Assembly: GCF_900156025.1 (NCBI RefSeq)
Contig: NZ_FTMO01000001.1
Span: 248,001-312,000, forward strand
DNA length: 64,000 nucleotides
Origin: Allobosea sp. TND4EK4
Lineage (GTDB): Bacteria; Pseudomonadota; Alphaproteobacteria; Rhizobiales; Beijerinckiaceae
Direction: 5' to 3'
The notes beneath the pieces are model-generated. The model was not told where the DNA came from and made no database searches. It saw only the letters and a program-made list of their open reading frames with translations. Shown here piece after piece: positions 18,185-29,194 of this stretch (its first letter is position 1; each line of letters opens with the position of its first letter). The position numbers and the translations under genes were made by a program.

Positions 18185-19210
18185 ATGCTGCGCAACCTGA
18201 CCCGGATGCAAACCGACCTATCGTCGGATTCGCGCCGGCAGCTGCTCAACGCCGTCACCGACCTCTTCCTGCTGGACGAGGACCCGAACGAGGCGAGCAA
18301 GGAGCATTACGGCAACATTGCGGTCACCTCGCTGCCGCATCTGGCGGATGACGACCGCAAGGGATACGCCGACCGCGTCGCGGCCATACCGACCCTGCCG
18401 CGCAACGTGGCCACCACGCTGGGAACCGACTCCAATGCCGATGTCGCCCGGCTTGTCCTGAAACTGTCGCCAGTCCTGACCGACACCGACCTGGCCGCCA
18501 TCGCCGTCAGCCAGTCGCAACAGCATCTGGCGGCGATCGCCGATCGCGCCCGCCTGTCGGAAAGCGTCACCGACATCCTGGTCGAGCGTGGCGACCAGAC
18601 CGTGCTGCACACCGTCAGCGCCAATGAGGGTGCGGCGTTCTCGGACAAAGGCTTCGACAGGCTGCTGGAGCGCGGCGACGGCGATGCCGCCATTGCCGGC
18701 AATCTCGCCCGCCGCTCCGATCTGGCGCCACAACGCGCGGAGCGGGTGCTGCGCATCGTGGAGCAGCTGTCGGAAGGCGGCGCATCGCAGGGGCCGGCCT
18801 CGCCCGAAAGCGCCTCGCTCGCCCGGCAGGCCCGGCAGCAGCGCCTCGAGGTCAAGCTCCTGCTCGCGGACCTCGCGACGAAGACTCGCGAGGTCGACGA
18901 CGTGCTGACCATGCTCGCCGACGAGGATCGCGCCTATCATCTTGCCCAGGTGCTCGGGCAGATCGCGGGCATCACTGTCGAGCAGGCGCTGCGCGTGCTG
19001 ATGCAGCGGGATGCCAGCGGCATCGCCGTCACCTGCCGCTCGCTCGGCATAGGCCCCACCGCCTTCCGCGCGCTCCTGCAACTGCGGGCGCGGCGCCTGT
19101 ACTTCTCGCAGAGCGACATCGACGACGATGTCGACGGCTACGCCAAGCTCGATCTCGCCACAGCGGAGCGGACGCTGCGCTTCCTGAAGCTGCGCACCAA
19201 GATCGCCTGA
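18185..19210 (+). CDS. DUF2336 domain-containing protein
   Basis: A 341-residue soluble, helix-rich protein with DUF2336 character, a family largely restricted to alphaproteobacteria. No catalytic motif or membrane segment is visible. Repeated helical units containing DxAxxLVLK and ILVERGDQTVLHTV-type stretches recall HEAT-like repeats. The C-terminus (RSLGIGPTAFRALLQLRARR) is basic and helical. The start is ATG 18185 with GGGGGA just upstream. The 155-base leader contains a GTTAACC sequence, the half-site type used by cell-cycle regulators such as CtrA; its use here is untested. Function unknown. Confidence 0.75.
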   Translation: MLRNLTRMQTDLSSDSRRQLLNAVTDLFLLDEDPNEASKEHYGNIAVTSLPHLADDDRKGYADRVAAIPTLPRNVATTLGTDSNADVARLVLKLSPVLTDTDLAAIAVSQSQQHLAAIADRARLSESVTDILVERGDQTVLHTVSANEGAAFSDKGFDRLLERGDGDAAIAGNLARRSDLAPQRAERVLRIVEQLSEGGASQGPASPESASLARQARQQRLEVKLLLADLATKTREVDDVLTMLADEDRAYHLAQVLGQIAGITVEQALRVLMQRDASGIAVTCRSLGIGPTAFRALLQLRARRLYFSQSDIDDDVDGYAKLDLATAERTLRFLKLRTKIA

Positions 19211-19295
19211 TTGCAGGATCGGCCATAAATCGGCGACATTGCCGAGGCCTCATGCTAGCTTCAGCCGACCGAACCGGCGCGAGGATGGCTTCGAC

Positions 19296-19895
19296 GTGAG
19301 AATTCCGGTTGCTTTCGCCCTGGCTTGCGCCTTTGGCGCCATCGCGACGGGCGCGGCCCGGGCGCAGACCTTCCTGCCGATGACGGGTTTCGCCACGCTC
19401 CCCTCCTTCGCCTGGGACCAGCCGTCGCTCTCACCCAAATGGGAGGGGTCCTATGCGCGCATCTCCTCGGGCTTCCAGGTGACCAGCGGCAAGAACATCC
19501 GCACCAGTGCCGGGCCGACCATCGGGCTGGAAGCCGGGACGATGCGGCAAGAGGGCAATTTCGTCTACGGCATCGTCGGTGCGATCGATTACGCCCCGGC
19601 CATCGGCGGCTACGGCACGCCGAGCTTCGGGAACGTCGCCTATACGCGCGATGTCGCCGGCGCCTTCCAGATCAAGGCCGGCGTGCTCGCGACGCCCGAC
19701 GTGCTGATCTACGGCAAGATCGGCATGAGCGCTGCGAACGAAACCTGGCGCTATGGCGCGACGCCGTTCTCGTCACCCTTCAGCCGCAGCGAGATCGCGG
19801 TCAGGCCGGAGGCGCGGGCCGGCGTCGAATGGCAGGTGACCGACAAGCTGAAGCTCGGGCTGGAAGTCGGACTGGTCGGGCAACAGCTCCGCTGA
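19296..19895 (+). CDS. Small outer-membrane beta-barrel protein
   Basis: A 199-residue secreted protein. A GTG start at 19296 (GAGGA upstream) gives a cleavable signal peptide ending ARA before Gln. The mature part alternates hydrophobic and polar residues (YARISSGFQVTSG, FVYGIVGAIDYAP, VLIYGKIGMSAANETW, LKLGLEVGLVGQQLR), as expected of an eight-stranded barrel of the OmpW/opacity/Omp25 type. The terminal residue is Arg, not the usual aromatic. It is convergent with parC. Function unknown. Confidence 0.68.
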   Translation: MRIPVAFALACAFGAIATGAARAQTFLPMTGFATLPSFAWDQPSLSPKWEGSYARISSGFQVTSGKNIRTSAGPTIGLEAGTMRQEGNFVYGIVGAIDYAPAIGGYGTPSFGNVAYTRDVAGAFQIKAGVLATPDVLIYGKIGMSAANETWRYGATPFSSPFSRSEIAVRPEARAGVEWQVTDKLKLGLEVGLVGQQLR

Positions 19896-19931
19896 CGGCC
19901 AAACTGCCGAGCCGCCCCTACAGACAGCGTC

Positions 19932-22181
19932 TCACCCGACGAATTTGTTCGTGCTGGGGAACTGAGCGGGCAGTGGAAACGATCCGCTTTCGCCGCGGTG
20001 GCCGAGCCATTTGGTGAGATCGTTCGGCGCAACGGTGCGAGTCCGGCCCGATTTATCGAGCCATGTCAGGCCCTCCGCCAGCGTAAAGACCTTCGCATCC
20101 GAGACGCCATCGGTCTTGTAGCGCTGCAGACGCACGCCCTTGCCGCGCCCCATCTCGGCCACTTCCGAGATCGGAAAGCAGAGCAGCTTGCGGTTCTGGC
20201 CGATGATGGCGACATGGTCGCCCTCGACCGGCGCGGCGAGCAGCGCGACATGGCCCCCATCGACATTGAGCACCTGCCGGCCCTTGCGGGTGTTGGCGAC
20301 GACGTCGTCTGAGGGAGCGACGAAGCCCCTGCCCTCGCTCGTCACCATCAGCAGTTTCGAGCCCGGCTTGTAGGGGAAGGCCTGGACGATCTCGGCCGTC
20401 TCCTCCAGCTCGATCATGAGCCGGATCGGATCGCCGAAGCCACGCCCGCCGGGGAGCTTCGAGGCATCGAGCGTAAAGACCTTGCCGTTGGAGGCCAGCA
20501 CCAGCACCTTCGCCGTGGTCTCCGTGAAGAAGGCCGTCTGCAGCGCGTCGTCGCCCTTGAAGGAGAAGCTCGACTTGTCCTGCACATGGCCCTTGAGCGC
20601 GCGGATCCAGCCCTTCTTGGAGATGACGACGGTGATCGGCTCGCGCTCGACCATCGCCTGCGTCAGGTCGATATCGGTCGTGTCGGGCATGTCGGCGAAA
20701 GTGGTCCGGCGCTTGCCGATCGCGGTTTCGGGGCCGAAGGCTTTCTTCACCTGCCGGATGTCCCAGGCGATGGTCTTCCACTGCGTGGCATCGGAGGCGA
20801 GCAATTCCTCGATCTGCCCCTTCTCCTTGGTCAGTTCGTCGAGCTCGGTCTTGAGCTGCATCTCCTCCAGCTTGCGCAAGGCGCGCAGGCGGGTGTCGAG
20901 GATCGCGTTGGCCTGGACCTCGGTCAGCTCGAAATACCGCATGAGCTCGACCTTCGGCTCGTCCTCCTCGCGGATGATTTTGATCACCCGGTCGAGGTCG
21001 AGATAGACGATCAGCAGGCCACGCAGGATCTCGAGCCGCTTCTCGATCTGCCCCAGGCGGAAGCGCGAGCGCCGCTGCAGCACCTCGCGGCGGTGATCCA
21101 GCCAGGCCCGCAGAGCCTCGGCGAGGCCCAGAACACGCGGCACGAGCCCGCCCGTCAGCACGTTCATGTTCATCGGAATGCGCGCTTCCAGCTCGGAGAG
21201 CCGGAACAGCGATTCCATCATAAGATTGGGATCGACGTTGCGGGCGCGCGGCTCGATGACGACGCGGATATCCTCCGCCGATTCGTCGCGCAGATCGGCG
21301 ACCAATGGCAGCTTCTTGTCGTTCAGGAGTTCGGCGATCTTCTCGATCAGCCGGCCCTTGGAGACCATGTAGGGGATTTCGGTGACGACGACATGCCAGG
21401 CGCCGCGCTCCAGATCCTCCCTGACCCAGCGCGCCCGGGTGCGGAAGGCGCCGCGCCCGGTACGATAGGTCTCCTCCATCGAGGCCCTGGATTCCACGAT
21501 GATGCCGCCGGTCGGGAAATCCGGCCCCGGCACGAAGGTCATCAGCTTCTCGGACGGCGTATCCGGGTGCTGGATCAGGTAGAGCGCCGCGTCGCAAAGC
21601 TCGGCCGCGTTGTGCGGCGGGATCGAGGTCGCCATGCCGACCGCGATGCCCTGCGAGCCGTTGGCGAGCAGGTTCGGGAAGGCAGCGGGGAGCACCACCG
21701 GCTCCTCGTCCTCGCCATTATAGGTCTCGCGGAAATCGACCGCATCCTCGTCGATGCCATCGAGGAGGAGGCGCGCGACCTCGGTCATGCGCGCTTCGGT
21801 GTAGCGGTAGGCGGCGGCGTTATCGCCGTCGATATTGCCGAAATTGCCCTGGCCGTCGACGAGCGGGTAGCGCTGGGCGAAATCCTGCGCGAGACGCACC
21901 AGCGCGTCGTAGACGGACTGGTCGCCATGCGGATGGAACTTACCGATGACGTCGCCGACGATGCGGGCGCATTTCTTGTGGACCTGGCCGGGATCGAGCC
22001 GCAACAGGCGCATGGCATGGAGGATGCGGCGGTGGACCGGCTTCAGCCCGTCGCGCGCGTCCGGCAGGGCGCGGTGCATGATGGTGGAGAGCGCATAGGC
22101 GAGATAGCGCTCCTCGAGCGCCGATTTCAGATCGATGCGCTCGGATTCGTCCTCCGGCGGCGGATCGACCGGTTTGCCCAT
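19932..22181 (-). CDS. parC: DNA topoisomerase IV subunit A
   Basis: A 749-residue type IIA topoisomerase breakage-reunion subunit that decatenates daughter chromosomes with ParE. The active-site tyrosine is Tyr127 in [14 protein letters not shown]. The quinolone-determining region reads [16 protein letters not shown] (81-96). The C-terminal part (from about 500) has degenerate beta-pinwheel repeats. It is shorter than GyrA and lacks the GyrA-box, which supports ParC. It lies 120 bases downstream of recO on the same strand. Confidence 0.95.
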   Translation of the reverse strand: MGKPVDPPPEDESERIDLKSALEERYLAYALSTIMHRALPDARDGLKPVHRRILHAMRLLRLDPGQVHKKCARIVGDVIGKFHPHGDQSVYDALVRLAQDFAQRYPLVDGQGNFGNIDGDNAAAYRYTEARMTEVARLLLDGIDEDAVDFRETYNGEDEEPVVLPAAFPNLLANGSQGIAVGMATSIPPHNAAELCDAALYLIQHPDTPSEKLMTFVPGPDFPTGGIIVESRASMEETYRTGRGAFRTRARWVREDLERGAWHVVVTEIPYMVSKGRLIEKIAELLNDKKLPLVADLRDESAEDIRVVIEPRARNVDPNLMMESLFRLSELEARIPMNMNVLTGGLVPRVLGLAEALRAWLDHRREVLQRRSRFRLGQIEKRLEILRGLLIVYLDLDRVIKIIREEDEPKVELMRYFELTEVQANAILDTRLRALRKLEEMQLKTELDELTKEKGQIEELLASDATQWKTIAWDIRQVKKAFGPETAIGKRRTTFADMPDTTDIDLTQAMVEREPITVVISKKGWIRALKGHVQDKSSFSFKGDDALQTAFFTETTAKVLVLASNGKVFTLDASKLPGGRGFGDPIRLMIELEETAEIVQAFPYKPGSKLLMVTSEGRGFVAPSDDVVANTRKGRQVLNVDGGHVALLAAPVEGDHVAIIGQNRKLLCFPISEVAEMGRGKGVRLQRYKTDGVSDAKVFTLAEGLTWLDKSGRTRTVAPNDLTKWLGHRGESGSFPLPAQFPSTNKFVG

Positions 22182-22301
22182 ACGCTGTCAGCCCTCATGC
22201 CTGTCCATTCGTGCGGCCTCTATGGCACAGCGCGAATCGCCCCGCCAGAACGATGCCGGGACGAAGCAGCCCGCGCAAACATGAGCGTGGGGAAATCGCG
22301 A

Positions 22302-23045
22302 TCAAACAGTGGATGATTCGCTGTTTCGGCCGGCGAGCTCGATCAGCCGTTCCCGCTCCGGCGGCTCGCGCAGGCCGCGCGGCTCCCAGATATGCCTGCG
22401 GAGGAAGAAGCCGGTCAGCGCAAAGCCGGCGAGGATTTCGGCGGCGGAGGGAGAGCGCCCGCCCTGCCCTTCGGCGAGAAAGGCCGGGAGCGCCAGCAGG
22501 CGGTCGAGATAGGGGGCGGCGGCGGGCCGGCTCACGGCCTTGCCTGATTTCGGCGAGACATGGGTGAGCTGGTCGGTCGAGCCGGTCGCCGCGCATCGGG
22601 TCAGATCGAGACCGAAGCCGAGGTCCGACAGCATCGCCAGCTCGAAGCGCACGATGAGCGCCGGTGCCAGCGCCGGTTCGTCGAGATGGCCGACGAGCAG
22701 GGCGAGGCCTTCATAGAGGCCGGGGTGCGGGTCGCGCTCGGGCAAAAGCCGCAGCAGTCCGGCGAGCGTCCCCAGCCCATAGAGCGCCACGGGTGCCGCG
22801 ATCAGCCGCGCCGCATGGGACGTCATCAATTCGACCTTGTACTCGCCGAGATGCTCGTCGAGCCGCGCACGCCAGGTCAGCGAAACCGCGTTGCCCGGCT
22901 GGAGCGTCGGCTGGGCCTTGTGTGAGCGGCCTCCCCTGACGAGGCCGAGATGGCGGCCATGATCGCGCGTCATCACCTCAAGGATCACGGCGCTTTCGCC
23001 ATGCGCCCTGAGGCCGATGATCGTGCCCTCGTCGGTCCATTCCAT
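22302..23045 (-). CDS. recO: DNA repair protein RecO
   Basis: A 247-residue recombination mediator that, with RecR, loads RecA onto SSB-coated DNA. The N-terminal OB-fold (about 1-80, starting [26 protein letters not shown]) and the helical C-terminal domain are recognisable, with [22 protein letters not shown] where many homologues carry the zinc cluster. Here only one Cys remains, as in many alphaproteobacterial RecO. It starts 5 bases after the rel stop, so the two are likely co-transcribed. Confidence 0.93.
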   Translation of the reverse strand: MEWTDEGTIIGLRAHGESAVILEVMTRDHGRHLGLVRGGRSHKAQPTLQPGNAVSLTWRARLDEHLGEYKVELMTSHAARLIAAPVALYGLGTLAGLLRLLPERDPHPGLYEGLALLVGHLDEPALAPALIVRFELAMLSDLGFGLDLTRCAATGSTDQLTHVSPKSGKAVSRPAAAPYLDRLLALPAFLAEGQGGRSPSAAEILAGFALTGFFLRRHIWEPRGLREPPERERLIELAGRNSESSTV

Positions 23046-23050
23046 GCCGG

Positions 23051-25267
23051 CTAGCCCAGCACGCGGTCCACCCGGCTGATCTGCCGCTTCTCCCGCAATT
23101 CGCTGATGATCGCCGAGAGGTGCTTCAGGTCCCAGACGCTGAGGTCGATGGTGACGTCGGTGAAGTCCGGATTGGGCCGGTGCATGTGGACGGAGTCGAT
23201 ATTGCCGTCGTGCTCGGCGATCGTCGTCGTCACCTGTGCCAGGGAACCGGGCTCGTTCAGCGATTTCAGGGCGATGCGGGCGGGAAAACGCTGCGGCGCC
23301 TTGTCGTCGAGGTCCCAGCGGACATCGAGCCAGCGATCGGGCTCGTTGTCGAAGGCGGCGAGCGCCGGCGACTGGATCGGATAGATCGTCACGCCTTCGC
23401 CCGGCGACATGATGCCGACGATTCGATCCCCGGGGACGGCACCGCCATCCGGCGAGAAACGCACCGGCAGATCGCGCCCGAGCCCGCGGATCGGGATGGC
23501 GTCGGTGCCCGGCTCGCCCGGCAGCTTGAACTTGAGGTTGTCGCCCTTGCCTAGCTCGAACCAGCCCTTGCCGGGAGCTGCGCCGTTGGGCCGGGACTCG
23601 GCGGGGGTGCGCTTCTCCGGCTCCAGATCGGGATAGACGGCCCTGAGCACGTCGCCTGAATACATCTCGCCGCGCCCGACCGCCGCCAGCACGTCGTCGA
23701 CCGTGTTGCGGGCCAACCGCTTCAGCGCGGCCTTGAGCTTGTCGTCGGAGAAGACGCGCTCGACACGCGAGAAGGCGCGCTCGAGGATCTGACGGCCGAG
23801 GCCGGCATATTGCCGGCGCACGGCGGTGCGGGTCGCGCGGCGGATCGCGGCGCGGGCCTTGCCGGTGACAACGAGCGCCTCCCAGGCGGCGGGCGGGGCC
23901 TGCCCCTCGGCGCGGGTGATCTCGACCTCGTCGCCATTCTGCAGCTCGGTCAGAAGCGGGGCAATGCGGCCGTTGATCTTGGCGCCGACCGCGCTGTTGC
24001 CGACATCCGTGTGGACCGCATAGGCGAAGTCGATCGGGGTCGCACCGCGCGGAAGGGCGATCAGGCGGCCCTTGGGCGTGAAGCAGAAGACCTGGTCGTG
24101 GAAGAGTTCGAGCTTGGTGTGCTCCAGGAACTCCTCGGGGCTGTCGCCCTCAGCCAGCAGATCGACCGTGCGGCGCAGCCATTGATAGGCGCGGCTCTCG
24201 TCGGCGAGCTGGATCGGCTCGCCGGGGCGGCCGTCCTTGTAGTGGGCATGAGCGGCGATGCCGAATTCCGCGATGCGGTCCATGGCGTCGGTGCGGATCT
24301 GCAGTTCGACGCGGCTATGGCCCGGCCCCACGACCGTGGTGTGGATCGAGCGGTAGTCGTTCTGCTTCGGCGTCGAGATGTAGTCCTTGTAGCGACCCGG
24401 AACCATCGGCCAGGTCATGTGGACGATGCCGAGCACGCGGTAGCAATCCTGCGGCTCCTCGACGATGACGCGGAAGCCGAAAATGTCGGAGAGTTGCTCG
24501 AAGGAGACGGATTTGCGCTCCATCTTCTTCCAGATCGAATAGGGCCGCTTGCGGCGCCCGGAGACATCCGCGGCGATGCCGCTCGCGGCGAGTTTCTCGC
24601 GCAGGTCGAGCTCGATCGCGCCGATGACCTTGCCTTCGCGCTCGGTCACCTCTTCGAGCCGCTTCGTGACGGTCTCATGCGCTTCCGGCTTGATGTGACG
24701 GAAGGCGAGCTCCTCCAGCTCCTCGCGCAGTTCCTGCATGCCCATGCGGCCCGCGAGCGGAGCGTAGATCTCCAGCGTCTCCTCGGCGATGCGCAGGCGC
24801 TTTTCCGGCAGCACGAAATGGAGCGTGCGCATGTTGTGGAGCCGGTCGGCGAGCTTCACCAGCAGCACCCGGATGTCGTCGACGATGGCGAGCAGCAGTT
24901 TGCGGAAGTTCTCGCCCTGGGCCGCCTTCTTCGAGACGAGGTCGAGCTTCTTGATCTTGGTGAGACCATCAACCAGCCGGCGAATCTCGGCGCCGAAGAA
25001 ACTCTCGATCTCCTCAAGCGTCGCGGCCGTATCCTCCACCGTGTCGTGGAGGACGGCGGCGACGATGGTGGCGTCGTCGAGCTTGAGATCGGTCAGGATC
25101 GCCGCAACTTCCAGCGGATGCGCGAAGAAGGGGTCGCCGGAGGCCCGCTTCTGCGTGCCATGCGCACGCATCGCGTAGACGTAGGCCCGGTTGAGCAGGT
25201 CCTCGTCGGTGTTCGGATTGTAGCTCCTGACCCGGTCAACGAGCTCGTACTGCCGCATCATGCCCAT
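23051..25267 (-). CDS. rel: Bifunctional (p)ppGpp synthetase/hydrolase
   Basis: A 738-residue stringent-response enzyme. In order it carries an HD hydrolase domain (His50, His74-Asp75 in [11 protein letters not shown]), a synthetase domain ([20 protein letters not shown] and [19 protein letters not shown]), a TGS domain ([25 protein letters not shown]) and a C-terminal ACT domain (from about 660). Intact HD and synthetase motifs mean it can both make and destroy (p)ppGpp, as the single Rel of most alphaproteobacteria. The start could be any of three clustered ATGs (25267, 25261, 25258); the first has AGGG upstream. It lies downstream of rpoZ. Confidence 0.95.
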   Translation of the reverse strand: MGMMRQYELVDRVRSYNPNTDEDLLNRAYVYAMRAHGTQKRASGDPFFAHPLEVAAILTDLKLDDATIVAAVLHDTVEDTAATLEEIESFFGAEIRRLVDGLTKIKKLDLVSKKAAQGENFRKLLLAIVDDIRVLLVKLADRLHNMRTLHFVLPEKRLRIAEETLEIYAPLAGRMGMQELREELEELAFRHIKPEAHETVTKRLEEVTEREGKVIGAIELDLREKLAASGIAADVSGRRKRPYSIWKKMERKSVSFEQLSDIFGFRVIVEEPQDCYRVLGIVHMTWPMVPGRYKDYISTPKQNDYRSIHTTVVGPGHSRVELQIRTDAMDRIAEFGIAAHAHYKDGRPGEPIQLADESRAYQWLRRTVDLLAEGDSPEEFLEHTKLELFHDQVFCFTPKGRLIALPRGATPIDFAYAVHTDVGNSAVGAKINGRIAPLLTELQNGDEVEITRAEGQAPPAAWEALVVTGKARAAIRRATRTAVRRQYAGLGRQILERAFSRVERVFSDDKLKAALKRLARNTVDDVLAAVGRGEMYSGDVLRAVYPDLEPEKRTPAESRPNGAAPGKGWFELGKGDNLKFKLPGEPGTDAIPIRGLGRDLPVRFSPDGGAVPGDRIVGIMSPGEGVTIYPIQSPALAAFDNEPDRWLDVRWDLDDKAPQRFPARIALKSLNEPGSLAQVTTTIAEHDGNIDSVHMHRPNPDFTDVTIDLSVWDLKHLSAIISELREKRQISRVDRVLG

Positions 25268-25359
25268 GCGGGCCCTAGCCTCGTCCTGCGGTTGTCGCAA
25301 CGTTCGATTATCGACGGGGGCTTCAATGGCGGCAAGGCGTTTTCCAGAAAGCGGGCATG

Positions 25360-25383
25360 AAAAAGCCCGGCATCGCCGGGCTT
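25360..25383 (-). terminator. Rho-independent terminator after rpoZ
   Basis: On the minus strand AAGCCCGGC, loop GAT, GCCGGGCTT is followed by a T run (complement of 25360-25364). It lies 45 bases past the rpoZ stop and separates rpoZ from rel, so rel probably depends on read-through or its own promoter. Confidence 0.85.
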
Positions 25384-25427
25384 TAGGGCAGCAAGGTGAA
25401 GGAATTCCGCGATCACGCGGAACGCGC

Positions 25428-25820
25428 TCAATCCTCGTCGTCGGCGCTCTCGGTCGGGGGGACCAGACCGTCGAGCCCGCGCAGGAGATCTTCCTCGCTC
25501 ATGCGGTCGAACTGAACCTCGGCGTCGGCGCCGGCGGCAGCCGCGGTGGGGCTGGCGAGCAGCGGCACGGCCTCCGCCTCCGGCTCGTCGACCTCGACAT
25601 GCTTCTGCAGCGAGTGGATCAGGTCTTCCTTCAGATCCTCGGGCTTCAGCTTCTCGTCGGCGATCTCGCGCAGGGCCACGACCGGGTTCTTGTCGTTGTC
25701 GCGGTTGACCAGGATCTGCGATCCCGAGCCGATCATGCGGGCGCGATGGCTGGCGAGCAGGACCAGTTCGAAGCGGTTCTCGACCTTGTCGATGCAGTCT
25801 TCAACGGTGACGCGAGCCAT
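25428..25820 (-). CDS. rpoZ: RNA polymerase omega subunit
   Basis: A 130-residue subunit that aids folding of beta-prime and forms one ppGpp site. The conserved N-terminal core [29 protein letters not shown] and [10 protein letters not shown] is intact. Residues 65-130 are an acidic tail, long compared with the ~90-residue E. coli protein but usual in Hyphomicrobiales. The link to ppGpp fits its place directly upstream of rel. Confidence 0.96.
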   Translation of the reverse strand: MARVTVEDCIDKVENRFELVLLASHRARMIGSGSQILVNRDNDKNPVVALREIADEKLKPEDLKEDLIHSLQKHVEVDEPEAEAVPLLASPTAAAAGADAEVQFDRMSEEDLLRGLDGLVPPTESADDED

Positions 25821-25922
25821 GGCGGCTCCTTCCGATCTCGGCGATGCAGGGAAATGGATTTGTGGAGGGCCATACAGGCAATGCGCCGCCGATGCAAGAA
25901 TTTCGGGGCAGCAGGCGGGCCG

Positions 25923-27647
25923 TCAGGCTCGCATGCGCCTGACGATGTCGTCGAGCGTCGGGTCGAAACGCGGCCCGTCGGGAACAGTCCTGCGGCTGCT
26001 CATCGCCGGCAGTTCGTGGGGCGCGAGCGTCGCGAAGCGCATCCGCATCGTGGTCGCCACCCCCTCTCCGAAAGCGATCGCCTCGCGATTGCCGATCGAG
26101 GCCAGGAAGGCGATCGTGCTCGCCGAAGCGTCGGAGATCGCAGACCGGATGATCTGCTGGTCCCGCTCGTTGGCGAGCCGCATCGCGAAGATCGTCGAGC
26201 ATTGCGACAGGATCGTGGGATCGAGCTCACCTGGCCGCTGCGTCACGACGCCGAGATAACAGCCGTATTTGCGGCCCTCCTTGGCGATGCGGGCGATGGC
26301 CTGGCGCGTCGGCGCAAAGCCGAGCCTTGGGTCGCTCGGCACATAGCGATGCGCTTCCTCGCAAAGGACCAGCACCTCCATCGCGCCCTGGCTGGCCATG
26401 GCGATCTCGAAGGCCAGCCGCGACAGGACGGAGGCGACGGCGTTCACCACCTCGCCCGGGAGGCCGCCGAGCTGAAAGGCGGTGATCGGCCGGCCATGCA
26501 GCGGCACGCGGAAGATCTGCGCGAGGATCGGGGCCACCGTCTCATGCATGTTGGCCCGGCCGAACATGAACTGGTAGCGCGGATCGGCATGCAGCGACTC
26601 CAGCCGCACCTTCAGCGAGCGCAGCGCGGGCCTCGGCCACCGCAGTTCGTGAAGGCCGATCAGTTCATCGATCGCCGCGAAGATGTCCTTGACGCGGTAG
26701 GGCGTCGCCACGTCGGACGCCGTCCCCTGCGCCGTGGACGCCGGATCGGCCCCGGCGCGCTGGCCGCCGTGATCCAGAGGCCGCTTGAGCAGGGGTGACG
26801 CGAAGTCCCGCGCGTTGTCGGGAACGGCTGGCAGACGATAACGCGCCCGCGCCGTCGCCACGACCTCGCGGAGAATGTCCGGCTCGTCGGGCAGCGTGGG
26901 ACGGCCGCGGAACACGACGTCGGCCAGCTCCTCCTGTTTGAACATCCAGATGGGAAGGTCGAGCGCCTCTCCATCGATCGTCAGCGCGAGATCCGGAAAA
27001 GCGCTGGCATATTCGTTGTGCGGATCGAGGATGAGAACCCTCAGGCGCGGCCGGACCGCCACCGCCCGGCGCAGGAGCAGGGCGACCGCGCTCGACTTGC
27101 CAACGCCGGTGGTCCCCAGCAGGGCGAAGTGACGCGACAGCATGCCTTCCATGTCGACGGTGGCGTCGATACTCGCATCCTGGGTGATCTTGCCGATGAC
27201 AACGCCCTTGCGGCCGCCGAGCTCGTAGACCAGTGCGAGGTCGGCGGCCCGGATGCGATGGGCGACGGCGCCGATCGGCGGATAGCCGGTGATGCCGCTC
27301 TGGAAACGCGGGGCACCGCCGCCCGTGCCGTCGAGCACCTCGCCGAGAAACTCGACCTCGACGCGGATCGGGTTCTCGGCCTCGTCGTTCCAGGTCGGCT
27401 CGACGGCATGGACCTTATAGACGAGGGCGACGATGCGGCTCTGGCCGAGATTGATCGAGATCAGCTTGCCGATGGCCCAGGCATCCGTGGCGAGCCAGCT
27501 TCCGGTCGAGACGGCGCTGAGGATCGTGGCCCGCCCGCCATCGCAGCCGATCACGCGGCCGATCACGCGCTCAGGAGGCTGCTGGGCGTTGCGGCGGTCG
27601 TTCATGATGTCGGTGTTGAAAAGCCCCGCTTCGACGGCGAGCTGCAT
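25923..27647 (-). CDS. HerA-like (DUF87) hexameric ATPase
   Basis: A 574-residue P-loop ATPase of the HerA/FtsK superfamily. An N-terminal HAS-barrel-like beta region (about 25-170, with [15 protein letters not shown]) precedes Walker [10 protein letters not shown] (178-186). Walker B is VLVLCEEAH (425-433), and [17 protein letters not shown] (467-483) supplies sensor/finger-type residues. HerA ATPases translocate DNA and normally work with the nuclease NurA; no nuclease gene is adjacent. Residues 289-315 are a Gly/Ala/Ser-rich insertion. Neither the ATG at 27647 nor the one at 27605 has a good ribosome site. The gene is divergent from pdxJ. Confidence 0.85.
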   Translation of the reverse strand: MQLAVEAGLFNTDIMNDRRNAQQPPERVIGRVIGCDGGRATILSAVSTGSWLATDAWAIGKLISINLGQSRIVALVYKVHAVEPTWNDEAENPIRVEVEFLGEVLDGTGGGAPRFQSGITGYPPIGAVAHRIRAADLALVYELGGRKGVVIGKITQDASIDATVDMEGMLSRHFALLGTTGVGKSSAVALLLRRAVAVRPRLRVLILDPHNEYASAFPDLALTIDGEALDLPIWMFKQEELADVVFRGRPTLPDEPDILREVVATARARYRLPAVPDNARDFASPLLKRPLDHGGQRAGADPASTAQGTASDVATPYRVKDIFAAIDELIGLHELRWPRPALRSLKVRLESLHADPRYQFMFGRANMHETVAPILAQIFRVPLHGRPITAFQLGGLPGEVVNAVASVLSRLAFEIAMASQGAMEVLVLCEEAHRYVPSDPRLGFAPTRQAIARIAKEGRKYGCYLGVVTQRPGELDPTILSQCSTIFAMRLANERDQQIIRSAISDASASTIAFLASIGNREAIAFGEGVATTMRMRFATLAPHELPAMSSRRTVPDGPRFDPTLDDIVRRMRA

Positions 27648-27921
27648 GTCTTTACCCGTTCCAAGTCCTGCCGAGCCATGGAAAGGGGAGCCCGGTTACG
27701 ATTTTCTTGGAGGGCGACGACTTCGTCCGATCGCGGTTAGCAAATCGCCAAGGCCACGGCTTGCATCTGCCGGGCCTTTTTGCGCCAAGTCCTTGGGGAG
27801 CATCGGCCATACCGGAGGCGCGATTGAGCGGACGCGCGGGTTTGGCTATCCACGAGGCACAACGATGCTGCACGCCCCCCGGCGGGCGGCCTCGCGTCGC
27901 GCGACTTTGAAGGGGGCAGGG

Positions 27922-28671
27922 ATGGCCGAACGGCTGCGTCTGGGCATCAACATCGATCACGTGGCGACCGTGCGCAATGCACGCGGCGGCGCCCTGCCCG
28001 ATCCGGTGCGGGCCGCGCATCTAGCGATCGCGGCCGGGGCCGACGGCATCACCGCGCATCTGCGCGAGGACCGGCGCCACATCCGCGATGCGGACATGGA
28101 GCGGCTGGCGCGCGAACTGACCAAACCGCTCAATTTCGAAATGGGAGCGACCGACGAGATGATCGCCCTTGCCGAGCGGCTGGGGCCCCATGCGGCCTGC
28201 CTCGTGCCCGAGAAGCGCGAGGAGCGCACGACCGAAGGCGGGCTCGACGTGGTGGGGCAGCGGGAGCATCTCGCCCCGCGCATCGCACGCCTGAAAGCGG
28301 CGGGCTGCCGCGTCTCGCTCTTCATCGAGCCGGACAAGGCGCCGATCGCGATGGCGGCCGAACTCGGCGCGCCCGTCATCGAGCTGCATACCGGAAGCTG
28401 GTGCGAGGCGCTGGCGCATGGCGAGGCCGAAAAGGCGCAGGCCGAATTCGAGCGTCTGCGCAGCGGGGCGGCCCTTGGGGCTTCGCTCGGGCTCGAGGTC
28501 CATGCCGGCCACGGCCTCGATTTCGACAGCGCGCGGAGGCTGGCGCGCGTGCCCGAATTCGTCGAGTTCAACATCGGCCATTTCCTCGTCGGCGAAGCGA
28601 TCTTCATCGGCCTGGAGGCTGCGATTAGACAGATGCGCAAAGCGATGGACGAGGGCCGCGCCAGCACTTAA
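27922..28671 (+). CDS. pdxJ: Pyridoxine 5'-phosphate synthase
   Basis: A 249-residue TIM-barrel enzyme that joins 1-deoxyxylulose 5-phosphate and aminoacetone phosphate in the DXP-dependent vitamin B6 pathway. Hallmarks are [16 protein letters not shown] (6-21), [40 protein letters not shown] and [15 protein letters not shown] 27922 follows AGGGGGCAGGG. A longer open frame upstream is not part of the protein. acpS begins 10 bases downstream. Confidence 0.96.
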   Translation: MAERLRLGINIDHVATVRNARGGALPDPVRAAHLAIAAGADGITAHLREDRRHIRDADMERLARELTKPLNFEMGATDEMIALAERLGPHAACLVPEKREERTTEGGLDVVGQREHLAPRIARLKAAGCRVSLFIEPDKAPIAMAAELGAPVIELHTGSWCEALAHGEAEKAQAEFERLRSGAALGASLGLEVHAGHGLDFDSARRLARVPEFVEFNIGHFLVGEAIFIGLEAAIRQMRKAMDEGRAST

Positions 28672-28680
28672 GCCGGACCC

Positions 28681-29091
28681 ATGATCCTCGGCATCGGCTC
28701 CGACCTCTGCGACATCACGCGGATCCAGCAATCGCTCGACCGCTTCGGCGAGCGCTTCACCCACCGGATCTTCACCGAGGGTGAGCGCGCGAAATCCGAC
28801 CGGCGCTCGACGCGTGCAGCCTCCTATGCCCGCCGCTTCGCGGCCAAGGAGGCCTGCTCCAAGGCACTGGGGACGGGCCTGCGCGCCGGCGTGTTCTGGC
28901 GCGACATGGAGGTCGTCAACCTGCCCGGCGGGCGCCCAACGATGCGCCTGACAGGCGGCGCGGCCGAGAAGCTCAAGGCGATGACGCCGGCCGGGCATGA
29001 AGCCTTCGTCCATGTCTCGCTGACGGACGACCCGCCGATGGCGCAGGCCTTCGTCGTCATCGAGGCGCGGCCCCTGACTGGCTGCCGCTAG
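28681..29091 (+). CDS. acpS: Holo-[acyl-carrier-protein] synthase
   Basis: A 136-residue phosphopantetheinyl transferase that activates acyl carrier protein for fatty acid synthesis. It has the metal-binding [12 protein letters not shown] (4-15) and the [14 protein letters not shown] (54-67) motif with Glu and Lys ligands. The pdxJ-acpS pair followed by lepB-rnc-era is a classic proteobacterial arrangement; here a mechanosensitive channel and an aquaporin interrupt it. Confidence 0.95.
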   Translation: MILGIGSDLCDITRIQQSLDRFGERFTHRIFTEGERAKSDRRSTRAASYARRFAAKEACSKALGTGLRAGVFWRDMEVVNLPGGRPTMRLTGGAAEKLKAMTPAGHEAFVHVSLTDDPPMAQAFVVIEARPLTGCR

Positions 29092-29194
29092 GAGGCCGTC
29101 TCATCCTCGCCGCATCGGCTCTCTAAGGTTGGCATCGAACCGCAGCGCTGCTTTCGCGTTGCATCATCGTTCCAAAAGCTGAGAGGAGGATGGC

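Noticed and set aside
25923-27647. HerA ATPase as part of a defence island
   Set aside because: Its neighbours are rpoZ/rel and pdxJ/acpS, with no nuclease, SIR2, methylase, toxin or integrase nearby and no shift in composition.
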